Shown piece by piece: positions 42,404 through 51,151 of a stretch of 61,730 bases of DNA. Under the pieces are notes generated by a model that was not told where the DNA came from, searched no databases, and worked only from the letters and a program-made list of their open reading frames with translations. Within the stretch, counting starts at the first letter, position 1, and each line of letters begins with the position of its first letter. Position numbers and translations under genes: made by a program. This stretch comes from Planctomycetota bacterium. GTDB taxonomy: Bacteria; Planctomycetota; B15-G4; SIAN01. Location of the stretch: the NCBI GenBank assembly GCA_016795285.1, contig JAEUIC010000015.1:1-61730 (forward strand), written 5' to 3'.

Positions 42404-44034
42404 GAGCCGGGCTGCTCGAGGCGCAGCACGGCGAACTGCTCGCCCGCAGCGCCCGGCGGGCCGCTCTCCGCCGCCCCACCGATCAGTCCCCACGTCGCGA
42501 GCCCGTCGTCGGAACGGGGGTCGAGCAGCAGCAGCGCCAGCGCGGCGAGCGGCTGCTTCGCTGGCACGAAGAGCGTCCCGATCGGCAGCAGGCCGCTCCA
42601 CTCCTCGGGCGCCCCTTCGAGCTCGACGAGGCGATGGCCTTGGAACGGGCGCGCCGCCTCGCTGCGCTTCGCGATGCGCCACGCGCTGCCGCGCGCGCGC
42701 CGCGGCGCCGCGAGCCGCTCGCAGTCGATCGCGTGGCGGCGGAGCAGCGCCTCGACTTCGGCGCTCGCTTCGGGGAGCGCCCAGCCGAACGCCGGCGGCG
42801 CGATCGGCTCGAGGCCGGCGAAGGTCACCTGCACCGGCATCTCGACGGTGCGCACGACGCCGGTGTCGATCACGCGGAGGAGGCCGGTGACCGGATCGGG
42901 CTCGCTGCGGCACTCGCCGACCAGCACCGCGTCGCGCGCGCGCGTGACCGCGAGCTGCGCGCGGCGCGGCAGCTCCGTGGCGCCGGCGAGGCGCGCTCCG
43001 GCAGCGCGAGCGTCGCGCTGCAGCGCGGCCAGCTCGTCGGCGCGCACGGCGGCGAAGCGCAGCGCGGCGCGCACGAAGGCGCCGGTCGCGGCGATGCGCC
43101 GCTCGAAGCTCTCGTGGCTGTACGCCTCGGAGAGGAGCGTCAGGCGGTGGCAGAGGCCGAAGTAGTTGGTGCCGTAGCGCGCGCGATGGTCGAAGGTGGC
43201 GAAGCCCGCCTCGGGGCGCTTCGCGTCGACGAAGTCGCCGTAGTCGTAGGTGGCGAAGCCGGCGCCCGCCATCGTCGCGCGCAGCGCCGGCAGGAACGTC
43301 CCTTGCGCGAAGGCGAAGAGCGCCGGATCGGTCGCCGGATGGAGCGGCGCCGCGTAGGTGAGGTCGTAGCCGTGGAAGCTGCCGTCGGTCGTGTGGAGGT
43401 CCAAGACCAGCGCCGCATCGAGCGCGTTCACCGCCGCCACCAGCCCGCGCGTCTCGGGCGCCGCGAGCTTCACGAAGTCGCGGTTCAGATCGAGCCCCTG
43501 GCCGTTCGCGCGCTGCCCCACTCCCTCGACCGGGCCGTTCTGGTCGGGGCGGTTCTTGCGATCGAGCGCGTCGTTGCCGTCGGGATTCAGGTTCGGCACG
43601 AAGGCGAGCACGAGCCGCTCGAGGAGCTCCGCGTGCTGGCCGGCCGCGAGCTCGCGCAGGAGCGCCAGCACCGCCTCCTTCCCCTCCACTTCGCCGGCGT
43701 GGATGTTGGCGCAGACCAGCACGGCGAGCTTGCCGCTCGCGCGCGCTGCGGCGAGCGTCGGGCAGGGCGGCTCGGCCACCAACACGAGCGGCACCGCGGC
43801 CCCCTTGGTCGAGGTGGCCATCTCGAGCCGTACCACGCGCGGCGAGGCAGCGGCGCAGGCGGCGACGAACTGCTCGACCTCGGCCGACGTCGCGGTGCGC
43901 GCGTAGCTCGACGCCTCGGCGACGGTGAGCGGCAACGAGGCGGGCGCGGCGGGCCCGGCGCCCTGTGGCGTCGCGAACGGGAGGGCGACCGGCAGCGCGA
44001 GCAGCAGCGGCGCGAGCAGCGCGATCGCCTTCAT
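42400..44034 (-). CDS. M14-family zinc carboxypeptidase, secreted
   Basis: 544 residues from ATG 44034 with a signal peptide (ALLAPLLLALPVALPFA). Zinc ligands His112 and Glu115 in NIHAGEVEGKE and His214 in LDLHTTDGS. Substrate-binding Asn/Arg occur in GLDLNRDFVKL. Glu303 in LLSEAYSHESF is the catalytic base. A C-terminal domain without known motif follows (about 340-544). The family removes C-terminal residues from peptides or cell-wall peptides. It is between the methyltransferase and sigma factor genes, overlapping both. Confidence 0.9.
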   Translation of the reverse strand: MKAIALLAPLLLALPVALPFATPQGAGPAAPASLPLTVAEASSYARTATSAEVEQFVAACAAASPRVVRLEMATSTKGAAVPLVLVAEPPCPTLAAARASGKLAVLVCANIHAGEVEGKEAVLALLRELAAGQHAELLERLVLAFVPNLNPDGNDALDRKNRPDQNGPVEGVGQRANGQGLDLNRDFVKLAAPETRGLVAAVNALDAALVLDLHTTDGSFHGYDLTYAAPLHPATDPALFAFAQGTFLPALRATMAGAGFATYDYGDFVDAKRPEAGFATFDHRARYGTNYFGLCHRLTLLSEAYSHESFERRIAATGAFVRAALRFAAVRADELAALQRDARAAGARLAGATELPRRAQLAVTRARDAVLVGECRSEPDPVTGLLRVIDTGVVRTVEMPVQVTFAGLEPIAPPAFGWALPEASAEVEALLRRHAIDCERLAAPRRARGSAWRIAKRSEAARPFQGHRLVELEGAPEEWSGLLPIGTLFVPAKQPLAALALLLLDPRSDDGLATWGLIGGAAESGPPGAAGEQFAVLRLEQPGS

Positions 44035-44885
44035 GCCCGGCTCGCGAAGAGGAGGGTCCGCAGGCCGTTCCTCTCCTGCCGCACGTGGTCGACCTCGATG
44101 CGCGGGAAGCCGGCCAGCGCCAGCGCCCGCTTCAACTCCTCGAGCGGCAGCCAGCGGGCGTGGTCGAGCGTGCCGGCGAACGGGTTGTCGGGCTGATCCT
44201 CGCGGAAGTGGCGGTAGGCGAAGCTCTGCCCGGCCGCCTCGTACCGCTCGGTCGCCTGCTCGGGCGCGGCGATCGACGTGTCGAGCATCAGCCCGTCGCG
44301 CACCAGCTTGCCGAGCGCCACGAGGTGGGCGACCGGATCGCGCAGGTGGTAGAGCACGCCGACGTGGTGGGCGAGGTCGGCGGAGAGCTCGGGCGGCGGC
44401 GGCGCGCTGCTCTCGACGTCCCACGGGAAGACGGTCGGATGGACGCCGAAGAGGGCGCAGCGGACGATCGTCTTCACCACGTTCTCGACGCGCGCGTCGA
44501 TCGCGACCACGCTGGCGGCGCGCTGGCAGAGCGCGATGGTGTGGACCCCCTCGAAGCAGCCGATCTCGACCACCCGCTTGCCGGCCAGCCCGAAGCGCTG
44601 ATCGAACTGCACGATGCGCGGATCGGGGATCGGCTGGGGCGACTCGCGCTTCCCCTCCTTCGCGGGGCAGCCGAAGCGGCGGCCGTGCCGGTCGGCGGTG
44701 AAGCAGTTCCAGTCGAGCAGCGCGTTCAGCCGGTCGAGCTCGCCATCGGTGAGGCGGTCGATCAGCGGCGCGGCGACCCGCCCCTGCTCGAAGCCGGCGC
44801 GCGGGAAGGCGGCGCGGAAGCGGGCGCGAGCGGCGGCGCGCGCCGCGCTGCGGTCGAACCGTTCGAGCAACCAGCGGGCGAGCAT
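44031..44885 (-). CDS. CmoB-like (DUF1698) SAM-dependent methyltransferase
   Basis: 284 residues from ATG 44885. Class I methyltransferase: motif I RVVEIGCFEGVHTIALC (E-I-G-C), motif II VVAIDARVENV, then HHVGVLYHLRDPVAHL and GLMLDTSIAAPEQ, which match the CmoB/DUF1698 group (V-L-Y-H-x-x-D-P). In CmoB the cofactor is carboxy-SAM and the substrate tRNA U34, but the residues that select carboxy-SAM cannot be judged by eye. No CmoA is seen. In the operon it follows the second permease by 13 bases. A small-molecule substrate remains possible. Confidence 0.78.
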   Translation of the reverse strand: MLARWLLERFDRSAARAAARARFRAAFPRAGFEQGRVAAPLIDRLTDGELDRLNALLDWNCFTADRHGRRFGCPAKEGKRESPQPIPDPRIVQFDQRFGLAGKRVVEIGCFEGVHTIALCQRAASVVAIDARVENVVKTIVRCALFGVHPTVFPWDVESSAPPPPELSADLAHHVGVLYHLRDPVAHLVALGKLVRDGLMLDTSIAAPEQATERYEAAGQSFAYRHFREDQPDNPFAGTLDHARWLPLEELKRALALAGFPRIEVDHVRQERNGLRTLLFASRA

Positions 44886-44898
44886 CGGGAGCTCCGGA

Positions 44899-46092
44899 TC
44901 AGCGGCGCCGCAGCGCCTCGGTCGGGGCGAGTCGCGCCGCGCGCCACGCGGGCACCGCGCCGCCGAGCAGGCCGAGCACGAGCGCGAAGGTGATGGCGCC
45001 GGCCAGCACCGGCGGCGTCACGCGGAAGGCGAAGGCGACCTCGGTGAAGGTGGCGAAGTTGGTGGTGCCGGTCTCGATGCCGTTGATCGGCAGCGCCAGG
45101 AGGCAGCCGACCGCCCCGCCGAGCAGGCCGAGCACGAGCGCCTCGAAGAGGAACGAGAGGAAGATCGGGAAGGGCCGGAAGCCGAGCGAGAGCAGGATCC
45201 CGATCTCGTGGGTGCGGCTCGCCACCGCGGAGAGCATGGTGTTGGTCGCGGTGAAGGTCGCGGCGAGGCCCATGATCACCGAAAGCGCGAGGCTCAAGAC
45301 CAGCAGCGTGGTGCCGAGCGCGCCGGTCATCTCGGCGAGGTAGGCGCGCTCCGTCTTCGCGATCACCTTCAGGTCCTGGTAGGCGTCGCCTTCGGCGAGC
45401 ATGGTCGCGAAGGGCTCGAATCCATCGCCCTGCGCCTCGGGGACGAGCTTCGCCACCACGCGATTCGCCACTGGCCGCTGCAGCGCCACGAGCATCCGCT
45501 CGAAGTCGCCCCAGATCTCCGACTCGAACGGGCCGTCGCACTCGAAGATGCCGACCACCCGGAACGGCGTGGTGTTCAGCTGCACGACGTCGCCGAGCCG
45601 GCAGCTCTCGATGCGGTCGACCAGCTTCCTGCCCACCACCACTTCGTCGCTGCCGAACTGGAGCGCCCGCCCCTCGACGAAGCGCAGCGCGTCGCCGCGG
45701 ATCGCGAGGCTCGCCGCCTCGACGCCGCGGATCGGCACGTTGGTCTCGCCGCCGCCGTCGAGCTTGTTGCGGCGCACCGCGAGGTAGCACTCCATCGCCG
45801 CGAGCGGCGCCCCCTCGGGCCCGCCCGCCTTGGCGATCTGCGGCAGCGTCTTGATCAGCCGATCGCACGTCTCGCGGGTGATGCCGCTCTCGCCCTCGCT
45901 GGTCGCCCCCTGCCGCAGGAAGACGGCCACGTCGTCGCGGCCGTTCTGCACGAACAGCGTCGTGAAGCCGGCGCGCAACGCCAGCACGCCGGCCAGCACG
46001 GCGACCGTCGCGCCGATGCCGAGCACGGTGAGGAAGGTGGCGCTGCGGCGGACGAAGAGGCTGCGCAGGGTGTAGGTGATCGGGACCAGCAT
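44899..46092 (-). CDS. ABC transporter permease (MacB/FtsX type), second
   Basis: 397 residues from ATG 46092. A first membrane segment (FLTVLGIGATVAVLAGVLAL, about 20-39), a large extracytoplasmic domain (MacB_PCD type, about 45-260), then three more segments (LVLSLALSVIMGLAATFT, FLFEALVLGLLGGAVGCLLA, ITFALVLGLLGGAVPAWRAA). The ending RAARLAPTEALRRR is the family signature. Paired with a second, diverged permease directly upstream (3-base gap), consistent with a heterodimeric MacB-like or DevC-like exporter. Confidence 0.92.
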   Translation of the reverse strand: MLVPITYTLRSLFVRRSATFLTVLGIGATVAVLAGVLALRAGFTTLFVQNGRDDVAVFLRQGATSEGESGITRETCDRLIKTLPQIAKAGGPEGAPLAAMECYLAVRRNKLDGGGETNVPIRGVEAASLAIRGDALRFVEGRALQFGSDEVVVGRKLVDRIESCRLGDVVQLNTTPFRVVGIFECDGPFESEIWGDFERMLVALQRPVANRVVAKLVPEAQGDGFEPFATMLAEGDAYQDLKVIAKTERAYLAEMTGALGTTLLVLSLALSVIMGLAATFTATNTMLSAVASRTHEIGILLSLGFRPFPIFLSFLFEALVLGLLGGAVGCLLALPINGIETGTTNFATFTEVAFAFRVTPPVLAGAITFALVLGLLGGAVPAWRAARLAPTEALRRR

Positions 46093-46095
46093 CGC

Positions 46096-47262
46096 TCACT
46101 CCACCGAGCGCAGCGCTTCGACCACGCGCAGCGCGCGCGCCCGCAGCGCCGGCACCACGCCGGCCACCAGCCCCACCGCGAGCGTCAGCGCCGACGCCAG
46201 CAGCAGCGTCTCGCCGGTCACCTCGTAGCCGGGGAACATCGAGCCGAGCGCGGCGCGCAGCCCCGGCTCGGAGAGCTTCGCCAGCGCGATGCCGCCGAAG
46301 CCGCCGAGCCCGCAGAGGAGCAGCGACTCGGCCAGCATCAGCCCGGCCACGCTGCCGTCGGTGAAGCCGACCGCCTTCAGGATGCCGGCGTCGTGGAGCT
46401 GCTCGCGGAACGCCATCAGCATCGTGTTGATGCAGGCGAGCACGATGGCGATCAGCACGCCGCCGCCGATCGCGGCGACGAAGAACGGCACGTTGCCGAC
46501 CATCGAGACGAACTGCGCCTGGAACTCCGCCTCGGTGCTGCAGGTGACGCGCTGCGGCCCGTTGTCGAAGAGCTGCTCGACCGCGCCGGCGATGGCGACC
46601 TGGTCGGCGTCCGGCGCGGTGCGCAGGAAGTAGGTGCCGGTCCCGGGCGTCATCCCCATGGTCGACTCGACCGTCTCCTCGAAGTAGTCCCAGTGGAAGA
46701 AGAGCGTGTTGCCGTCGACGGCGCTCGAGGTCGGCTCGTAGATCGCCTTGATGGTGAACTGCCAGCCGTCTCCGGGCGGGCCGGGGAAGATCGTCCCGAG
46801 CAGCGGCACCGTCTGGCCGAGCTGCCAGTTGAACGTCTTGGCGAGCGTGCGGCCGACGACGCAGCCGCGCCGCTCGGCGGCGACGTCGGCGAAGCTCCCT
46901 TCGACGATCGCGATCTCGGGGTAGAGCTTCGGCAGCTCGCTCATGTCGACGGCGAACTGCGCGAAGAACGCCTCCTCGGTCGGATGGCGACCGCCGAACC
47001 ACTGCCACTTGCAGATGGTCTCGATGCCCTCCACCGCGGCGATCTTCGACTGGTAGCTCTGCGGCAGGTCGACGAAGAGGCTCACCGCCGACTGCACGAC
47101 CAGGCGATCGCGCTTGGCGCCGCGCACGCCGGCATCGAGCGCGACCACCAGCGAGCGCAGCATGCAGAGCAGGAAGAGCGCCACGACCAGCGAGCCGATC
47201 GTCAGGATCGAGCGCACCTTGTGCTTGCCGAGGTAGCGGCGCACCAGCTTGAAGGAGACCAC
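46096..47262 (-). CDS. ABC transporter permease (MacB/FtsX type), first
   Basis: 388 residues from GTG 47262. Topology as for the second permease: a segment at about 18-38 ([20 protein letters not shown]), a large external domain ([20 protein letters not shown] onward), then three C-terminal segments. Near the third: [21 protein letters not shown] and [19 protein letters not shown] (F-x-E/D-x-G-I-L-K-A-V-G). It ends [12 protein letters not shown], again typical. The start is 4 bases after the ATPase stop. It should form the transmembrane dimer with the second permease. Confidence 0.92.
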   Translation of the reverse strand: MVSFKLVRRYLGKHKVRSILTIGSLVVALFLLCMLRSLVVALDAGVRGAKRDRLVVQSAVSLFVDLPQSYQSKIAAVEGIETICKWQWFGGRHPTEEAFFAQFAVDMSELPKLYPEIAIVEGSFADVAAERRGCVVGRTLAKTFNWQLGQTVPLLGTIFPGPPGDGWQFTIKAIYEPTSSAVDGNTLFFHWDYFEETVESTMGMTPGTGTYFLRTAPDADQVAIAGAVEQLFDNGPQRVTCSTEAEFQAQFVSMVGNVPFFVAAIGGGVLIAIVLACINTMLMAFREQLHDAGILKAVGFTDGSVAGLMLAESLLLCGLGGFGGIALAKLSEPGLRAALGSMFPGYEVTGETLLLASALTLAVGLVAGVVPALRARALRVVEALRSVE

Positions 47263-47266
47263 CGGC

Positions 47267-47986
47267 TCAGCTCCGCGCCGCGGGAGCTGCCGGCGCCGCG
47301 TTGCGCTCGATGCGGCCGAGCTGCCCCTTGTCGAGGTGGACGACCAGGCTGGCGCGCGCCGCGGCGAACGGGTCGTGCGTCACCATCAGGATCGTCTTCT
47401 TGAACTCCTCGTTGAGGCGCGCCAGCAGGTCGAGCACGTCGGAGGCCGACTTGCGGTCGAGGTCGCCGGTCGGCTCGTCGGCCAGCAGCACCTTCGGGTC
47501 GCTCGCGATGGCGCGCGCGATGGCGACGCGCTGCTCCTGGCCGCCCGAGAGCTGCTGCGGACGGTGGTCCTCGCGTCCCTCGAGGCCGACCAGCTTCAGC
47601 GCGAAGCGGGCGTGGTCGCGCCGCTCCTTCTTCGAGAGCGGCGTCAGCGTGAGCGGCAGCTCGACGTTCTCGAGCGCGGTCAGCACCGGGATCAGGTTGA
47701 AGCCCTGGAAGACGAAGCCGACGTTGGCGGCGCGCCAGCGCGCGAGATCGGCCGAGCCGAGGTCGGCGAGGTTCGCGCCCGCCACCACCAGCTCGCCCTC
47801 GTCGGCCTGGTCGAGGCCGCCGATCAGATTCAAGAGCGTCGTCTTGCCCGAGCCCGACGGCCCCATCAGCGCGTAGAAGCGCCCCTCCTCCATCTCGAGG
47901 TCGAGGCCGTCGAGCACGGTCAGCGTCTCGCCGCCGCGCTGGTAGCGCTTGAAGACCCGGCGCGCGGCGATCATCGGCTCGCTCAT
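47267..47986 (-). CDS. ABC transporter ATP-binding protein (LolD/MacB type)
   Basis: 239 residues from ATG 47986. Walker [10 protein letters not shown] at 42-50, Q-loop [23 protein letters not shown] (the Q-G-F-N-L motif of the LolD/MacB group), signature [14 protein letters not shown], Walker [13 protein letters not shown], switch MVTHDP. QEQR replaces the usual QQQR. It drives the two permeases encoded just downstream. The C-terminus ends in an Ala/Pro-rich tail. It overlaps the adaptor stop by four bases (ATGA). Confidence 0.94.
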   Translation of the reverse strand: MSEPMIAARRVFKRYQRGGETLTVLDGLDLEMEEGRFYALMGPSGSGKTTLLNLIGGLDQADEGELVVAGANLADLGSADLARWRAANVGFVFQGFNLIPVLTALENVELPLTLTPLSKKERRDHARFALKLVGLEGREDHRPQQLSGGQEQRVAIARAIASDPKVLLADEPTGDLDRKSASDVLDLLARLNEEFKKTILMVTHDPFAAARASLVVHLDKGQLGRIERNAAPAAPAARS

Positions 47987-49416
47987 GGCTTCTCCTTGCT
48001 CCGCACGCGGTCGCCGTCGGCGAGTCCCGCGGGCGGGTCGACCACCACGCGATCGCGCGGCGCGAGTCCCTTGGTCACCAGCACCCGTCCCCCGCTCGCT
48101 TCCGAGGCGGCGACGGCGACCTGCTGCACGGCGTCGCCGCCGCGCACCACCCAGACGATCGGGCCGGCGGCGCCCTGCCGCAGCGCGCGCTCCGGCACCA
48201 GCACGCCCTTCGGCGCCGGCGCGCTCTCGGCGAGCGGCGCCGCGTCCTTGCTGCGGAAGACGACGCGCGCCCCCATCTCCGGACGGAGCCGCTCGTCGGG
48301 CGCCGCGAAGCGGACGCGCACCTCGATGGTCGCCTTGCTGCGGTTGGCGGTCGGCCAGATGCGCGTCACTTCGCCCGCGTAGCCGCGGTCGGGGAAGGCG
48401 TCGAGGAAGATCGTCGCCGGCGCGCCCACCGCGACCGCGGAGATGGTCCGCTCCGGCATCTCGACCTGCACCTCGAGCGTCGCGAAGTCGACCATCGTGG
48501 CGACCGAGCCGCGGCTGTTGCCGCCTTGCGAGTTGGGCGACACCACTTCGCCCACCTCGGCGTCCTTCAGCACCACCACGCCGTCGAACGGCGCGCGCAC
48601 CTCGGTCTTGTCGAAGGTCGCCTGCGCCTGCTCGCGCGCCGCCTTGGCCACCGCGACGCGACTCCGCGCCTCGGCATGCAGCGCCTCCTGCACGGCGATC
48701 TGCTGCTCGCCGCGCGCCGTGGCGGCGGCGGCCGCGGCGAGCTGCGCGGCGGCGGCGCGCTCGGCAGCGGCGGCACGCCCGGCATCGGCGCGCGCGTCGT
48801 CGAGCCATTGCCGGCTCTCGACGTCATCGGCCACCATCTGCTCGGCCCGCGCGAGCCGCTGCTGCGCCTGCAGCAGCGTCGCGCGCGCCTCGTCGAGCGC
48901 CGCGGCGGCCGCCTCCGCGCTCCGCTGCAGCCGCACCACCTCGCCGCGCGCGGCGCCCGTCTCCTGCTCGGCGCGCGCCACCGCCGACTCGCTGCTCGCC
49001 AGCTCGGCGCTCGCGCGGTCGAGCGCGGCCTTGTACTCGTCGGAGTAGAGCCGCGCGACGACGAACCCCTTCTTCACCACCGAGCCTTCGACGACGTTCA
49101 TCTCGACGATGCGACCCGGCGCGTCGGCCGAGAGCGCCGCCCGCTTGCTGGCGACGACGTAGCCGTTCGCGGAGGTGCCCGAGACGGCGCTCGCGGCGAG
49201 CGGCGAGGGCGCGACCGCCACCGCGATCTCGACCTCGGGCAGCCGCACCCGATCGACCCAACCGCGCAGCCGCGGCCAGAACAGCGCGATCGCGCCGATC
49301 GCGGTCAGCAAGAGCAGCGCGGGGAGGAGCTTCCCGCCCCCGCCGCTGCGACGCTTCGCGCCGCCACCTGCGCCCGCCTCGGGCTTGCGTTCGATGCGCA
49401 ACGGACTGAGATCCAC
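47983..49416 (-). CDS. periplasmic adaptor (HlyD/MacA-type membrane fusion protein)
   Basis: 477 residues from GTG 49416. One N-terminal membrane segment (LLPALLLLTAIGAIALFW, about 30-48), a barrel-sandwich start (VSGTSANGYVVASKRAAL), then a long Ala/Glu/Arg-rich coiled coil (about 135-260, ASAELASSESAVARAEQETG and following). The second half of the lipoyl/barrel (VRAPFDGVVVLKDAEVGEVV) and a beta-barrel with IFLDAFPDRGYAGEVTRIWP follow. It links an inner-membrane ABC exporter to an outer-membrane channel; no TolC-like gene is in view. First gene of the seven-gene operon. Confidence 0.92.
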   Translation of the reverse strand: MDLSPLRIERKPEAGAGGGAKRRSGGGGKLLPALLLLTAIGAIALFWPRLRGWVDRVRLPEVEIAVAVAPSPLAASAVSGTSANGYVVASKRAALSADAPGRIVEMNVVEGSVVKKGFVVARLYSDEYKAALDRASAELASSESAVARAEQETGAARGEVVRLQRSAEAAAAALDEARATLLQAQQRLARAEQMVADDVESRQWLDDARADAGRAAAAERAAAAQLAAAAAATARGEQQIAVQEALHAEARSRVAVAKAAREQAQATFDKTEVRAPFDGVVVLKDAEVGEVVSPNSQGGNSRGSVATMVDFATLEVQVEMPERTISAVAVGAPATIFLDAFPDRGYAGEVTRIWPTANRSKATIEVRVRFAAPDERLRPEMGARVVFRSKDAAPLAESAPAPKGVLVPERALRQGAAGPIVWVVRGGDAVQQVAVAASEASGGRVLVTKGLAPRDRVVVDPPAGLADGDRVRSKEKP

Positions 49417-49483
49417 GACGCGAGCCCCTCCGCCAGACGAGCGCGGCAGGCTAGCCGCCGCGGCGACGCGACGCGACCGTCGC

Positions 49484-51043
49484 TCACTTCCGCGGCGTGA
49501 GCGCCTTGCCGGCGAGCCCCGGATGGTCGGGCGCGATGCGCGTCGAGCGGAAGAGCGCGTGCGGTGGCGCCGGCTGGCCGTCGCCGTCGTCGGGATCGGC
49601 GAACGGGTGGAGGTACTCCCAGACCATCGTGCCGTCGGGCAGCACCTCGAAGACGCGGCCGCTCGCCCCCTCGCAGATCAGCGTGTGGCCGTTCTTCAGC
49701 CGCTGCGCGCCCGAGATGAAGCTCGAGAAGAAGTCGGACTTGTGGGGCGCGGTGTAGCTCCACGCCGGCGCGCTCGGCTGCGGCGCGGCGAGCGGCTCGA
49801 GGAGGAGCTTCCCGTCGGCGCCGCGCGGCAGCTCGAGCTCGAGCACGGCCGAGTAGTTGCCGTCGGGGCGGCCGCCGCCGTTGTTGTAGACCAGCAGGTG
49901 GCCGGCGCCCGGGTACCCCTCGGGGATGAAGCGGGCGTTGTGCTGGAAGAAGAGCGTCTGGTCGGCCTTCCCGCCGGCGCCGTAGTTCTTCGGGTTGCCC
50001 CAGCGCCAGAGGAGGTCGCCGCCCTTGCCCGAGAGGCCCCCCTCGCTGCCCGCCGCCTCGTCCGAGGTGGTGCTGTGGTCGAGGATCCAGACCTCGCAGA
50101 GGTGCGGCGTGCTGAGCACGATCTGGTCGTGCACCGGGTCGTAGTGGATCGCGTTGGTGTGGAGCCAGTCGGACTGCAGCTCGCCGACGTTGGGCTTCGC
50201 GTCGATGTAGCCGAGCTTCTGCAGCTCCTCGACGTCGGCTTCGCTCGGCAGCTCGCGGCGCAGGTCGCAGTTGAGGTCGATCCGTTCCGGATGGCTCGCG
50301 ACGTCGCCGTAGTTGGCCGCATCGGGATCGAGGTCCTGGATCAGGTGGTCCCAGGCGTGCCACTCCCAGATCACCTCGGCGCCGTCCTTGCCTTGCGGCT
50401 CGATCTCGTAGACGACGTCGCTCCAGAGGCCGTTCGGGCCGACGTGCGCCGGGTGGCGGCCGGCGGCGATCGCCTCGGCGCGCGTCTTGTACTCCCACGC
50501 GATGAAGAGGATCGTCCCGTCGGGCGTCGTGGCGATGTCGTGGTGCTGCAGCGTTTCTTCGCTGGCGAACTTCCAGTCCCACACGACGCTGCCGTCCCAC
50601 GCGAGGCGCTGCAGCCGGCCGCACGCGCCGCCCGCCGCGAACCGCTTGATGCCCGGCTCCTTGCTGCAGCGCAGCAGCGTGCCGTCGTCCTGCAGGTACT
50701 CGCTGCCGGGAGCGAAGCCGGTCTTCCACTCGTGCACGAGCGCGCCGTCGAGGTCGACCAGGCGCACCTTCTTGCTGCGCAGCGGCGCGATCAGCGTGTA
50801 GCCCGCGGTCGCTTCGGGCCGCTTCAACGCGAGGCCGCGCGGCCGCGCCGGCATCTCGCTGCCGGGCGGCCCACCCGGCGGGCCCGGCGGCCCACCCGGC
50901 GGTCCACCCGGCGGCGGACCGCCTTGCACCGCGCCGAACGCCAGCGGGCACGCGAGCGCGACGAGCAGCAGCGAGCGAGCGGCAGGCGAATGGGCGATCG
51001 AACGCACGGCGACTCCAGCAGCGGGAAGGGATTCGCGTGCCAT
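49484..51043 (-). CDS. arylsulfotransferase (ASST)-like secreted propeller protein
   Basis: 519 residues from ATG 51043. A signal sequence (ARSLLLVALACPLAFGAVQ, about 22-41) is followed by a low-complexity Gly/Pro stretch (about 42-61). Then an ASST-type six-blade propeller: YTLIAPLRSKKVRLVDLDGALVHEW, HHDIATTPDGTILFIAWEYK, WLHTNAIHYDPVHDQIVLS, LWRWGNPKNYGAGGK, QHNARFIPEGYPGAGHLLVY and GHTLICEGASGRVFEV. The His of QHHDI and of WLHTNAI align with ASST active-site His. It may transfer sulfate between phenols; other substrates are possible. Alone in its transcript. Confidence 0.83.
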   Translation of the reverse strand: MARESLPAAGVAVRSIAHSPAARSLLLVALACPLAFGAVQGGPPPGGPPGGPPGPPGGPPGSEMPARPRGLALKRPEATAGYTLIAPLRSKKVRLVDLDGALVHEWKTGFAPGSEYLQDDGTLLRCSKEPGIKRFAAGGACGRLQRLAWDGSVVWDWKFASEETLQHHDIATTPDGTILFIAWEYKTRAEAIAAGRHPAHVGPNGLWSDVVYEIEPQGKDGAEVIWEWHAWDHLIQDLDPDAANYGDVASHPERIDLNCDLRRELPSEADVEELQKLGYIDAKPNVGELQSDWLHTNAIHYDPVHDQIVLSTPHLCEVWILDHSTTSDEAAGSEGGLSGKGGDLLWRWGNPKNYGAGGKADQTLFFQHNARFIPEGYPGAGHLLVYNNGGGRPDGNYSAVLELELPRGADGKLLLEPLAAPQPSAPAWSYTAPHKSDFFSSFISGAQRLKNGHTLICEGASGRVFEVLPDGTMVWEYLHPFADPDDGDGQPAPPHALFRSTRIAPDHPGLAGKALTPRK

Positions 51044-51151
51044 CTTGTCGAGCTTCGCGCGCGCGGAGAAGGGGCGCGCCGTCGTGCGGCGCTAGAGTCG
51101 CCGCCTCGTTCGCGCCGCGCGCGGTTCGTCGCGGCCGCGCCGGAGCCACCG

